Assembly (NCBI GenBank): GCA_964636985.1 | Contig: CAZWSX010000004.1 | Coordinates: forward strand, 62,001 to 126,000 | Length of the DNA: 64,000 bases | Source: CAZWSX01 sp964636985 | GTDB taxonomy: Bacteria > Planctomycetota > Planctomycetia > Pirellulales > Pirellulaceae | Direction: 5' to 3' | Shown: positions 43,101 through 51,652 of the stretch, piece after piece | How positions within the stretch are numbered: the first letter of the stretch is position 1 | Layout of the letters: each line of letters starts with the position of its first letter | Notes under the pieces: model-generated | Database searches by the model: none | What the model saw: the letters and a program-made list of their open reading frames with translations, nothing else | What the model was told of the DNA's origin: nothing | Position numbers and translations under genes: made by a program

Positions 43101-46100
43101 CCGGCAAGGACCCTAATCCACCACCTTCAAGAAGCGTCGAGCAAGCCAGCGAGGACGAGAGTCAAATAGCTAGGTTTGATGGTGCCGAGGCACGTGACGA
43201 GGCGCCTCAAGATGCCACCAAGCCCAAAGCCGCATCCACTGAGCCGAACGCTGCGAACGCGCAGACTCCGCAGCAGCAGCTCCCGCCTCCCGCCATTACA
43301 ACCTTGCAAGGCGTGGCGGGTTTGCTTATCGGAGTGGAGCCGGTTCAAGCCAGCCCACGCGTCTTGTTCAACAGCCTAGGCGAAGCTCCTCGGATCGAAA
43401 CAACGGTCGTCCGTCGCGCGCGGCTGGTGGCATTGGGAATCTTTGTCGGCTTGACGATTTTGGCTTCCGCCTTTTGGATCGGAAGGATTTCGCCCTCGGG
43501 CGCCATGTGGCTTGTCGTTGGAGTGATGGTCCTCGCGACCGTTGCCCCTTCTGCACTCCCTCGGCTGGAGACGTACGGCGAAGTCCTGGACGGCGCCTTT
43601 TTCGGCGCGGCCGTGGGCGGGATAACGCTGCTCATCCGGCACGGCCTCGCAGCATTCTGGAGCGGAACGGCGAAGGTCCGCGAGAAATGGGCGCCGCGCA
43701 TTGCCTGGTTCCTGGGTCGAACCGCCGTGGTGTGGCTCGTTTTCGCCACCAGCGCCGCGATGGCCGATCCGCCTGTCGTTGTCGTCGATAAGGCGGAGGT
43801 GGTGCCGACTCCCGTTCCCGAGAACGTGGTGATCGTTCCGTTCGACGCCGATGATGCGGAGGGAATCGAAAAAGCCAATACCGTTTGGGTTCCCTACGCC
43901 AAGTATTCGGAGTGGCTCAAGGCGGCTCAATTCCGTCTTCATCCAGAGGCCGCCGAACCGGCGCTTCCTTATGGTCTATCCGCCGCCGAGTATTCGGCCG
44001 AACTGGGCCAGGAAGACCGGCTCGATATCAAGGGAAAGATCGAGATCGAAGTTTTTGCAAAGAATGCCGTTTCCATTCCCCTCATGTTCAGCGGCGGTGT
44101 GATGGTCGAAGCCAAACTGGACGGCGCCTCCGCCAAGCTGCAAATTGCTGCGCCCCAACCCAACGCTCTGCAGCAAGGGAAAAATGCAAAAGCCCTCCGG
44201 CCGCCGCCGTTGATGCTTCTTTCCGGCGTCTCCAAGGGGCGCCACAAATTCGAGTTCACCTACCGGTTGGGCACCGCGCGGCAAGGCGGCTGGCGAATCG
44301 CCTCGGGCGCGTTGCCTGTGCAAAACGGAAGTCGATTGGTATTGAATGCGAAGCAAGCGGCCACCGAAGTCCGTCTTAAGGGAGTCGCCGACCGCGAACT
44401 ATTCGAGACCACCGCCGAAGCCAATAAGATCGAAACGTCGATTGCCCCGCCTGGTTCGATCTCGATCTCTTGGCGAGCCAAGATCGACCAGGCACTCGCG
44501 GAGCGCAACGTTACAGTTCGCTCTTCCGCGGTGTTCGACGTCCGGCAAGACGTACTGCGCCTGTCGTGGAACACGACGATCGAATTTCCTCGTTCTCGCC
44601 GCGATCAACTGAGTTTTGCGATTCCTAAGGACTACGTTGTCGAGCGAATCGTTGGCGACAACGTCCGCGCCTGGCAAGCCAAAGAGAACGACGAGAATAA
44701 AACCGTCGACGTGACGCTGCTCAGTGAAGCGGTCGATCGCGAAACGCTCACGGTTTATCTTGCCCGCTACGGCACGGTGGGACGAGATGCGATGTCGACT
44801 TTCCTCGTCCCCGCGGTTCAAGTGACGGGGGCGTCGCTGCAGCAAGGCACCATCGCCGTACGACGCGATACGCTCCTCGAACTCCGCCTGCTTGAAAGTC
44901 GCGGCGTTCGTCGCGAGGATGCCCAGCTGTCGCCTGAGCTCGCGGCCAAAGCCGATTCGTTCGATATCAGCCCTTTGCCGCTCCGTGAATACCAGACCTA
45001 CAGTTATTCGGCGATTCCGTTCACCGTGCGATTTGGCGCAGGCGGCACGCTTGACCAAAGCGAGGTCGATACCCACGCGCTCGTTTCGATTAACGAACGC
45101 TTTTGCGATTTCGAGTCGCGGTTGACCCTTACGCCGAAGGGACGAGCCGTTCATCGCATCGACTTGGAGCTTCCGTCCGACTTGGGCGACGTCGATGTCG
45201 ATTCGCCGGTCGAGGGCGGTTTCGAGCATAGTATCGTCGAAATCGATGGAAAGCGTCGGCTGACGATGCTTCTGCTAAAGGGGCAATCGTCTCCATTTCC
45301 CGTTGTAATCACAGGCAAGCTGCCGAGCCCCAAGAACAACGAGTTGCCGATCCCGCGACTGGCGGTGGAGAACGTTGCCCGCCAGGAAGGCTCGATGGCC
45401 ATCGAGGCGGATGCTGCATACGACGTACGGATCGACCCGGGAGCTAACATCGAGGTCGTGCCCGCCTCGTCGACGTTCGGGTGGATTCAAGGGGGACGGC
45501 GCGATCGCATTCGGTCCGCCTTGCACTGGCGTGGCAATGAGTACGCGGGGCGAGTTCGCTTGGCTGCTCGTCAGCCCGTCGTTTCGTCTCGCATCTTGCA
45601 CAACGTCCGTGTGACGACGCAGACGCTCGAACAAACGATCGTGGCCGATTTTCAGATCTCCAACGCCGGCATCCGCGAAGTTTCGTTCCTGTTGCCAACG
45701 GAACTTACCAAAGGACGCATCCGCGCTCCCAGCGCGCGACAGGTCAAGATCACCACGCCAACCGAACCCGCGCTGTCATCGTTCGTTCGCGTGACGATCG
45801 AACTGGAAGACGAATTTCTAGGGGACTATCGCGTGCAGGTTCTCCACGACGAGATTCTCGCCGGCGGCGCAAAGACCATTCGCATGCCCGTTTTAGAGAC
45901 CGGCTCGCTTCACCGGCGATATCTGATTTTGGAAAGTGCGGGCCGCGACGAAGTTACGGTCGCCAACGTTCAAGCGATGGAGCCCCTGACGCGCGAGCAA
46001 AGTGCTTTCGTCGAATTGACGCGCATCTTGGGGCCCAAGATCACGCAAGCTTACGTGGCAAGCGAAGACAAGAAAGACGCTTCGCTAGCGATCTCGCTGC

Positions 46101-47830
46101 AAGAGCGGGAAACCGTCGAAACCGCCGGGGCCCGCATCGGCATGGCCGAGACGTTTGTGGTCCTCGATCAAAGTGGCGCCTATCGGGCCAAGCAATCTTA
46201 TCGGGTCGACAATGCCAGCGAGCAATACCTGGAAGTCGTCTTACCCGCCGGCGCCACGTTGTGGACCGCGACCGTCGATGGACGGCCGACCAAGCCGGCC
46301 GTATCGAAGTCGGGCACCGCCAGCAACGTTCGCGTGCCGATCATCCGGCGAGCGAGTGGCGACGCCGATTACGAAGTTGCTCTCGTTTACGCGGGCAAGC
46401 TCCCCCCGCTCACCTGGTCGGGCACGACCAGGTTTCCCTTCCCCAAAACAGTCAACATTAACGTCGAGCGAAGCGTGGTGCGGCTCTTTTTGCCCGAGAA
46501 GTACCGCTGGTTCAGCTTCGACGGAATGGGGCGACCCGTCAACGAAGACGAAGTCCAAATCCAAACGCAAAGTTACTTCCAGTCCGAGCTCAACCGCACG
46601 TTGGCGGCCTTTTCAAAGGGAGACGCGTTCGCGAAGACTCGCGCCGGAAACAACATGAAGCAGATTGAGCTTTCTCTTTCCAATACCTTCGCGAACAACG
46701 GCGACGCCTACAACAGCAATGCTTTGTTGAATCGATCGTATTCCGACAACAGAAAGCGAATTGACGAAGCGTTGAAAAAGGCCGAAGGGGAGGAGCAAGT
46801 GGAGCGGGATCTTCCCACCTTCAATCGCCGGGCGCTGGAAGACCATGTCGAATCGCAGCAACTCGTGCGCGGTAAGAATCAGGGAGATTTTGACAATAAG
46901 AATTTCTATTCCGAGACAGAACGAAAGAGCGCCGACGGCAAGGAAAGCGGCTTCAACCCGGAGTGGTTCAAAGGAAACAGCATCAAACCGAGTTCGGAAG
47001 TCCCCAACGATGCCAAGGAGCTTGCTCCTGCATCGCGCGTCGGAGGCGCGACGAAAAAAGGCAAAGGGGACCTGGCAGGCAAGGGCCAAGGCCAAGGCGA
47101 GCGAAACGATCGGAATCCCTTGCAACAACGTCTTAACCTGAATCAAGCAGGCGAAGCTGCACCGGACAAGAAGAACCCGGAATCCAACGAGCCTGATTCG
47201 CAGCGACAAGCGATTTCCAACTACCGCGACAAGTTGAGTCGCGACAACGACATCACGACGCGTGGATTTGGTGGTGGAAGGATGTTAAATGGCAACCAAG
47301 CCCCCACGAACTCCCAGGGGGATGGGGTGCTCATCGAGAGAATGCAAGCTGCGGGATCCGAAAGCCCACAAGGCAGGCAGCCGCTGCTGCTTAGCCCAAC
47401 TGATGGTTTTAGTACTGCGGACCCATCCCCTGCTGCCTATGGCCTTTCGGCGCTCGCAGGACTTTCCAGCCTGACGATCGAAATTCCGCAACAGGGGGTC
47501 GAGTATCGCTTCGCTCAAACGCGGAACGCCGAGTCGATCGACGTCCGTTACGCCGACAGCACTTGGATCGATCGCTGGCAATCAGCCGGGCTGGCGTTGC
47601 TCGCCTTGGTTTTGGCGCTCGTGGCGATCCGTGCCGGCGTTTGGATATTGTCGCATCCGCGCGTTGGCTGCGTCGCCCACATCTTGCTGTTTGTGTTGGG
47701 TTTCCTGCTCTGTGTGGTCGGAGCGACGCTGGCAGGAATCGTTACGCTTGTCGTGGTGACGGGCAACGCGACCCGCATCGGCTGCGAACGCGGCTGGACG
47801 CCGGAATCCGCTGCCGCGACTGCGAGGTAA
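40115..47830 (+). CDS. 2571-residue giant protein made of two fused homologous units (B and C)
   Basis: GTG start coupled to the preceding gene. Residues 1-27 are a signal peptide. Unit B runs to ~1190 and ends with about three membrane helices (~1100-1180). Unit C begins after a signal-peptide-like stretch (GRTAVVWLVFATSAAMA, ~1202-1217) and ends with two helices (~2492-2549). The units share blocks at a constant offset of ~1225-1233 residues: PNVDLPSVLIKSEF with WVPYAKYSEWLKAA, and LPAGATLWTITIDGKASKP with LPAGATLWTATVDGRPTKP. The linker of B (~945-1095) and residues ~2175-2440 of C are low-complexity and rich in Asn, Gln, Gly, Lys and Pro. Both units resemble the upstream protein. Function unknown; a cell-envelope structural role is inference. 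Confidence 0.85.
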   Translation: MRIFLGCCALLAALGAVGGLESTNLSAQELPPREVFVPNVDLPSVLIKSEFAFLGRDEYEKLLADAKIAVERRPPVEHALLQADYRGKLEPGRVVIEGTIEIDVLADGLIRVPLSFSDVGILSAAIGDRPATLAIDPNLGPVVLLNGKGRHALRLVLTAPLATSAAQQTMQVRLPYVPSSKLTLTVPGNVEVKSGTPVVSRSVDDAGNTTTLELDVPNGPLAVVLSLNNKQLTKDRVIVARSVLIDELTRTYERLHAQMSFGVLQGALDTIEVRVPVGFEVTSVESPLVSRWSVADNILTIALHEPATETVVIKLTASRMGNVPEKWEFPQLVPREVASHASVVGLLLEDRLQTQTLAPTALSAIDATVLLSAAPPSVLAAGPGLPAIRPVVAFYAPHDLGRLSATFAVPEPVLQVATSVVATVSESELSARVGLSLLPKVEKRFSLDVSIPAGWQVLSTTASDGRPLTIERNPQEDGTTKLSATFAQGLPPDQAIDLLIDIKSIPKGWLDAWTENRLELPRVVIDDATVTEGAVSVAARDDLEIRPDTIEGLLPLTDAERRRFRLGDAKGTLAYRHLGAAPMAAFTVVRKTPSIVAQVYNFITLEPGMLRGRYEIRYEAREATVRKLSFSLPDGVPAEVALRGLDNVQVKDSTRATVNNRHQWEAILDQRTEGNIRLAVEFEMRLDEADLKNFALPLVRAEGVDYQRSYVAVEGHPELEVEIPQHPRKIDEGELYASDFRIGSRLVGTFGFAGEGEVRVNADRQKVHVLPAALVKQVRFRTQVSPSGLSQTESVYAIRSKAAFVEIELPAGATLWTITIDGKASKPQKVRDRLIVSLPPSNVQVERQLKIVYENAMSGALLAADLDIAAPILLTRETPESESMPVPVADAQWELVLPSGYEVRRSFGSVEETGRQPYVPAFWKLLEVFQGLNAKTAQSVSAVPASTVNGRPTLIQGLSGGAEQMADVTASEGTRGGRPNVTDPDFRKAMEETMRAGKDPNPPPSRSVEQASEDESQIARFDGAEARDEAPQDATKPKAASTEPNAANAQTPQQQLPPPAITTLQGVAGLLIGVEPVQASPRVLFNSLGEAPRIETTVVRRARLVALGIFVGLTILASAFWIGRISPSGAMWLVVGVMVLATVAPSALPRLETYGEVLDGAFFGAAVGGITLLIRHGLAAFWSGTAKVREKWAPRIAWFLGRTAVVWLVFATSAAMADPPVVVVDKAEVVPTPVPENVVIVPFDADDAEGIEKANTVWVPYAKYSEWLKAAQFRLHPEAAEPALPYGLSAAEYSAELGQEDRLDIKGKIEIEVFAKNAVSIPLMFSGGVMVEAKLDGASAKLQIAAPQPNALQQGKNAKALRPPPLMLLSGVSKGRHKFEFTYRLGTARQGGWRIASGALPVQNGSRLVLNAKQAATEVRLKGVADRELFETTAEANKIETSIAPPGSISISWRAKIDQALAERNVTVRSSAVFDVRQDVLRLSWNTTIEFPRSRRDQLSFAIPKDYVVERIVGDNVRAWQAKENDENKTVDVTLLSEAVDRETLTVYLARYGTVGRDAMSTFLVPAVQVTGASLQQGTIAVRRDTLLELRLLESRGVRREDAQLSPELAAKADSFDISPLPLREYQTYSYSAIPFTVRFGAGGTLDQSEVDTHALVSINERFCDFESRLTLTPKGRAVHRIDLELPSDLGDVDVDSPVEGGFEHSIVEIDGKRRLTMLLLKGQSSPFPVVITGKLPSPKNNELPIPRLAVENVARQEGSMAIEADAAYDVRIDPGANIEVVPASSTFGWIQGGRRDRIRSALHWRGNEYAGRVRLAARQPVVSSRILHNVRVTTQTLEQTIVADFQISNAGIREVSFLLPTELTKGRIRAPSARQVKITTPTEPALSSFVRVTIELEDEFLGDYRVQVLHDEILAGGAKTIRMPVLETGSLHRRYLILESAGRDEVTVANVQAMEPLTREQSAFVELTRILGPKITQAYVASEDKKDASLAISLQERETVETAGARIGMAETFVVLDQSGAYRAKQSYRVDNASEQYLEVVLPAGATLWTATVDGRPTKPAVSKSGTASNVRVPIIRRASGDADYEVALVYAGKLPPLTWSGTTRFPFPKTVNINVERSVVRLFLPEKYRWFSFDGMGRPVNEDEVQIQTQSYFQSELNRTLAAFSKGDAFAKTRAGNNMKQIELSLSNTFANNGDAYNSNALLNRSYSDNRKRIDEALKKAEGEEQVERDLPTFNRRALEDHVESQQLVRGKNQGDFDNKNFYSETERKSADGKESGFNPEWFKGNSIKPSSEVPNDAKELAPASRVGGATKKGKGDLAGKGQGQGERNDRNPLQQRLNLNQAGEAAPDKKNPESNEPDSQRQAISNYRDKLSRDNDITTRGFGGGRMLNGNQAPTNSQGDGVLIERMQAAGSESPQGRQPLLLSPTDGFSTADPSPAAYGLSALAGLSSLTIEIPQQGVEYRFAQTRNAESIDVRYADSTWIDRWQSAGLALLALVLALVAIRAGVWILSHPRVGCVAHILLFVLGFLLCVVGATLAGIVTLVVVTGNATRIGCERGWTPESAAATAR

Positions 47831-47845
47831 ATTCCGCTGGTTTTG

Positions 47846-47918
47846 CCACCCGTCGAGCGACTACGATAGGGAGTTCAACGACGCGTAGCTTCGTTGAGGC
47901 GTTTCCCGCGACGGGTGG
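47846..47918 (+). promoter_or_regulatory. Structured leader sequestering the ribosome site of a DUF1501 gene
   Basis: CCACCCGTCG (47846-47855) pairs perfectly with CGACGGGTGG (47909-47918), enclosing a second perfect stem TCAACGA/TCGTTGA (47875-47881, 47891-47897; 9-base loop). The 3' arm of the outer stem overlaps the GGTGGTGG that precedes the ATG at 47925. The structure sits between the giant gene and the DUF1501 gene and could damp translation or separate their expression. Confidence 0.55.
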
Positions 47919-47924
47919 TGGAAC

Positions 47925-49268
47925 ATGAAGATCGGCCAATTCCTCTCGCGAACCTGTAGTGGCACCAGCCGTCGCCATTTCTTGCGGGCAAGCATGGCGC
48001 TACCGCTTGCCTTTGGCAGCATGGCGAGCGCTGCGTCGGGAGCGGAAAACAAAGCCGTCCACGCGCGGGCCAAGTCGGTGATCTTCGTTTGGCTGTGGGG
48101 CGCGCCGAGCCATCTCGATACGTTTGACCCCAAACCGGAAGCGGGCGTCGATATTCGCGGGCCGTTCACCCCCATTTCCACGCGAACGCCGGGGCTGCAC
48201 TTCACGGAACTTTTGCCTAAGCTGGCCGATCGCAGCAACCTGTTCAATGTGATCCGCTCGAACGTCACGTTTGCAGGCGGGCATCCCGATGCCGGGACCT
48301 TCGGCCTGACGGGCTTCGCCGAGAAACCGACACCGGTCAAACCCAACTTTGGCTCGATTATTGCTAAGCATCGTGGAGAGCAAGCGAATCTGCCTTCGTT
48401 CGCCATGTTAGGACGAGGAATCCCTAAGGACGTCGTCCGCATCGTCGATGGCTACGGCGGGGGATCGCTCGGCAAAATTCACGATCCTTTCCTAGTCGAC
48501 TGCTCAGAATACGGCGAGGCGGAAATCCCCTCGCTCACTCTCTTGGACGGCCTTTCGCCGCTTCGCATCAACGATCGTCGTGCACTTTTGGCAACGCTCG
48601 ATCAAGCTCGCCGCCAATCAGAATCTGAAGAATCAACGCCCTGGCAACGCCAACACAAGCGAGCGCACGAACTGCTTACTGTTCCTGCCGCCCGTGAAGC
48701 TCTTGACCTGACCCGCGAGTCGCAAACCACGCGCGAAGCCTACGGGCAAACGTCGTTCGGGCAAAGTTGCCTGATGGCGCGCCGGATGGTCGAGGCAGGA
48801 GTTCCTTACATCCAAGTCAACTGGAGCGAATACGTCGAGGCAATGACCCCCAAGGCTGACTTCGGCTGGGACACGCACATCTACAACTTCGAATTGTTGC
48901 CTGATCGGCACTGCCCCATTTTGGATCGCGCGCTGTCGGCGTTGCTTGACGATCTTCACGAGCGAGGGCTGCTCGAGAAAACCTTAGTCGTCGCGATGGG
49001 CGAGTTCGGTCGCACGCCCAAGATCACGAACCGCGCAGCTCGCGACCATTGGCCTCGCTGCTATAGTTCGCTGTGGGCAGGCGCCGGCATGACGCCCGGT
49101 CGCGTCATTGGCGCCAGCGATCGTATCGGCGGCGATCCCGTTTCGATGCCAATCACGCCTCTGATGGTCGGCACAACGATCGCCGAGTTCGCGGGCGTCG
49201 ATACTCAGGCCCGCGCTGAAATGAAGGTGCTCGATGGAGGTACGGTGATTCATGACCTCCTGGTGTAG
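47925..49268 (+). CDS. DUF1501 Tat-exported protein (solitary type)
   Basis: 447 residues with a twin-arginine signal (TSRRHFLRASMALPLAFGSMASAAS). The DUF1501 landmarks are present: KSVIFVWLWGAPSHLDTFDPKP, RSNVTFAGGHPDAGTFGLTGF, GQSCLMARRMVEAGVPYIQVNW, FGWDTHIYN, VVAMGEFGRTPKITNRAARDHWP and IHDLLV at the end. It has diverged from the other two copies in the window and, unlike them, is not preceded by a PSD1 gene. It follows the giant gene by 94 bases and overlaps the next gene by 17 bases, so it is likely part of that long transcription unit. Periplasmic; substrate unknown. Confidence 0.9.
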   Translation: MKIGQFLSRTCSGTSRRHFLRASMALPLAFGSMASAASGAENKAVHARAKSVIFVWLWGAPSHLDTFDPKPEAGVDIRGPFTPISTRTPGLHFTELLPKLADRSNLFNVIRSNVTFAGGHPDAGTFGLTGFAEKPTPVKPNFGSIIAKHRGEQANLPSFAMLGRGIPKDVVRIVDGYGGGSLGKIHDPFLVDCSEYGEAEIPSLTLLDGLSPLRINDRRALLATLDQARRQSESEESTPWQRQHKRAHELLTVPAAREALDLTRESQTTREAYGQTSFGQSCLMARRMVEAGVPYIQVNWSEYVEAMTPKADFGWDTHIYNFELLPDRHCPILDRALSALLDDLHERGLLEKTLVVAMGEFGRTPKITNRAARDHWPRCYSSLWAGAGMTPGRVIGASDRIGGDPVSMPITPLMVGTTIAEFAGVDTQARAEMKVLDGGTVIHDLLV

Positions 49269-50127
49269 GGCGTGCGTTGCCTCGGCGATTCTCGTCGGGT
49301 TCGCCTGCGCCAGTTTCGCTGACGAGAAGCCTCTCACGACCGACGGCCGCATCAAAAGCAGTCCGGTCTTCACCGACAAGACGGCCACTGAACTCACGTT
49401 CGTCGTTCAAGAGTCCGCCGTCCAAATGCAGCTTTGCCAACTCAAGCTAGCGGACGGAAGCGTTGCGCCACTCCACCCCAAACAGCCCAAGAATGAATTT
49501 GAGCCTGCCTACTCTGCTGACGGCCAGTGGCTCACTTTCATTCAAAGCCGCGGCAACTTGACGCTGGCCGTCGTGATCCAGAACCTCACGCGGGGAAGTG
49601 AGACCGAAGTTGCGCCCGGCGGCGGATTTTCCGGTGCCCGTTCACCCGCGATTTCACCCGATGGTTCGACGTTGCTCTACAGCTATCCCGAAAGCGATGT
49701 GCAAAGCATTTGGGGTATGGATCTTCCCGCCGGCAAGCGGCGGCCGGTGATCGCTGGGCCGGGGATCAACAACTGGCCCCATTTCGCGCCCGATGGCAAG
49801 CGATTTGTCTTTAGTTCGACTCGCGACGGGAATTTCGAGATCTACACCGCCAATGCCGATGGCAGCGATATTCGGCGGCTCACGGATGAAGCCAAACAGG
49901 ATATTCGCCCCAGGTTTTCACCAGACGGAAAACGGATTGCCTTCGTCAGCGGCCGCGACGGAAATTACGAGATTTACGCCATGCACGCCGATGGGACGAA
50001 TGTCGTCCGCGTCACGACCAACGCCGAACGAGACGACTACCCGACGTGGCATCCCGATGGCCAACATTTGGTGATCGTCGCCGAGCGGCGCGGGAAGCAC
50101 GACCTGGTTTTGATCGACGTGCCGTAA
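49252..50127 (+). CDS. TolB/PD40-type beta-propeller protein, secreted
   Basis: 291 residues with a Sec signal peptide (ACVASAILVGFACASFADE). The propeller blades carry the PD40 signature: AYSADGQWLTFIQSR, AISPDGSTLLYSYPES, HFAPDGKRFVFSSTRDGNFEIYTANADGSDIRRLT, RFSPDGKRIAFVSGRDGNYEIYAMHADGTNVVRVT and TWHPDGQHLVIVAERRGKHDL. It resembles the TolB C-terminal propeller without the N-terminal domain of genuine TolB. The ATG lies inside the DUF1501 gene (17-base overlap) with GGAGG 11 bases upstream, so expression is coupled. Periplasmic, probably for binding protein partners or a polymer. Confidence 0.87.
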   Translation: MTSWCRACVASAILVGFACASFADEKPLTTDGRIKSSPVFTDKTATELTFVVQESAVQMQLCQLKLADGSVAPLHPKQPKNEFEPAYSADGQWLTFIQSRGNLTLAVVIQNLTRGSETEVAPGGGFSGARSPAISPDGSTLLYSYPESDVQSIWGMDLPAGKRRPVIAGPGINNWPHFAPDGKRFVFSSTRDGNFEIYTANADGSDIRRLTDEAKQDIRPRFSPDGKRIAFVSGRDGNYEIYAMHADGTNVVRVTTNAERDDYPTWHPDGQHLVIVAERRGKHDLVLIDVP

Positions 50128-50314
50128 TCCTCCATCTTTCCAGAAGTCCCACGGATTGTCTGAAAAAGGGGTCTCTCTCGTCCCTTCGAATTCCCCTAGC
50201 GATGGAATATCTGCCGACGCGCAGGTATGCTGCCACTTTGACTGGTTGAGGGCGAACCGGCGAAAGCCAAGGCGAATCGATCGCCGTCGGATTTATTCAC
50301 TTAGGAGCGTACGC

Positions 50315-51598
50315 ATGTCAAATAAGACAACTTCGTTACATCGGCGTCGATTTCTGCAAACCGCCGCCGCTGCGAGCACGGTGTTCGCGGCCCCCCACAT
50401 TGTTCCCAGTTCGGCCCTCGGCAAAGACGGTGCCGTCGCTCCCAGTGAGCGGATCGTGTTAGGCGGCATCGGCATCGGCAACCGTGGCACGTACGACTTG
50501 GGCTGTTTCCTCGAACAAAAAGACGTCCAATTCGTCGCCGTGTGCGATGTCAAAGAAGCTCGCCGAACGGCCATCAAACGAGTCGCCGACGACAAATACA
50601 AAAATCAAGACTGCGCGATGATTCGCGACTTCCGCGAACTGCTCGATCGCCAGGATATCGACGCCGTGCTGATCGCGACCGGCCCAAATTGGCATGCCAC
50701 GGCCGCCATGCACGCCGCTAAGGCAGGCAAGGATATCTACTGCGAAAAACCGGTCACCAAGAACATCGCCCAAAGCCTGATCCTCAAGGAAACCATGCGT
50801 CGGACCGCGCGGGTCTTCCAGGCCGGAACGCAACGCCGCAGCCTTCCCCACTTCGCTTTTGCCTGCGAACTGGCTCGCACGGGCAAGCTCGGCAAGCTCA
50901 AGGAGATTCACGCGCATCCTGCCGGGATGGTACCGAGCGTGAGCGGGTGGATGCAGGCCGAACCGGAGCCCAAAAAGGAAGTGATCGATTGGGACATGTA
51001 CCTTGGCCCCGCTGCCTGGCGTCCCTTTAACGCCAAGCAACTCGATGGTTTCAATTTCGAAAAAGGGGGCGGTCTGGTCGGCGGTGGGATTCTCGAATGG
51101 GGTTCACACTGCGTCGACCTATGCCAATGGGCCATCGGCGATGCTTCGGTACCCGTGGAGTACAACCCGCCAAAGGATGGCAAGATCGTTTGCCGCTATG
51201 CCGACGGCGTCGAACTGATAGTCCGTGAGACGGGCTGGCTTCCGCTGGGATCGTGCCCCGTCAAATTCGTAGGGGAAGGTGGTTGGGTCGAAGCAGGCGA
51301 TAGCGGCAAGCTGGTCCTCAGCTCCCCTGCTCTGCTCGCGGGCCGCAACGTCGAGGAAATCGACGGTTACCCGGCAACGTTCCACGTTCGCAACTTCCTC
51401 GACTGCGTAAAGACGCGCAGCCAACCGCGAACCAATGCCGATGCCGCTTGCAACGCCCACATCGCGTGCCACGCGGCGAACATCGCGCTGGCCCTGGGGC
51501 GAACGGTGAAATACGACCAAGTGAAACACGAGTTTGTGGGGGACGAGCAGGCTAATCGCCTGCGATCGGAAGCGCTGCGAGAGCCCTGGCGGCTGTAA
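50315..51598 (+). CDS. Tat-exported Gfo/Idh/MocA-family oxidoreductase
   Basis: 427 residues from the ATG at 50315, fixed by AGGAG 8 bases upstream; the frame runs open for 53 codons before it. A twin-arginine signal (LHRRRFLQTAAAASTVFAAPHIV) is followed by the NAD(P)-binding Rossmann domain (VLGGIGIGNRGTYDLG), the family signature CEKPVTKN, and the C-terminal domain with GGGILEWGSHCVDLCQWAIG. Exported, folded members of this family are common in planctomycetes and are thought to act on sugars or cyclitols with tightly bound cofactor. No sugar gene is adjacent, so the substrate is unknown. It is probably a separate unit from the TolB-like gene, 187 bases away. Confidence 0.93.
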   Translation: MSNKTTSLHRRRFLQTAAAASTVFAAPHIVPSSALGKDGAVAPSERIVLGGIGIGNRGTYDLGCFLEQKDVQFVAVCDVKEARRTAIKRVADDKYKNQDCAMIRDFRELLDRQDIDAVLIATGPNWHATAAMHAAKAGKDIYCEKPVTKNIAQSLILKETMRRTARVFQAGTQRRSLPHFAFACELARTGKLGKLKEIHAHPAGMVPSVSGWMQAEPEPKKEVIDWDMYLGPAAWRPFNAKQLDGFNFEKGGGLVGGGILEWGSHCVDLCQWAIGDASVPVEYNPPKDGKIVCRYADGVELIVRETGWLPLGSCPVKFVGEGGWVEAGDSGKLVLSSPALLAGRNVEEIDGYPATFHVRNFLDCVKTRSQPRTNADAACNAHIACHAANIALALGRTVKYDQVKHEFVGDEQANRLRSEALREPWRL

Positions 51599-51652
51599 GC
51601 CGCTGCTTCGCGTCGCTTGATTCATTCACTCCACATTCAGGACCTACCCATT

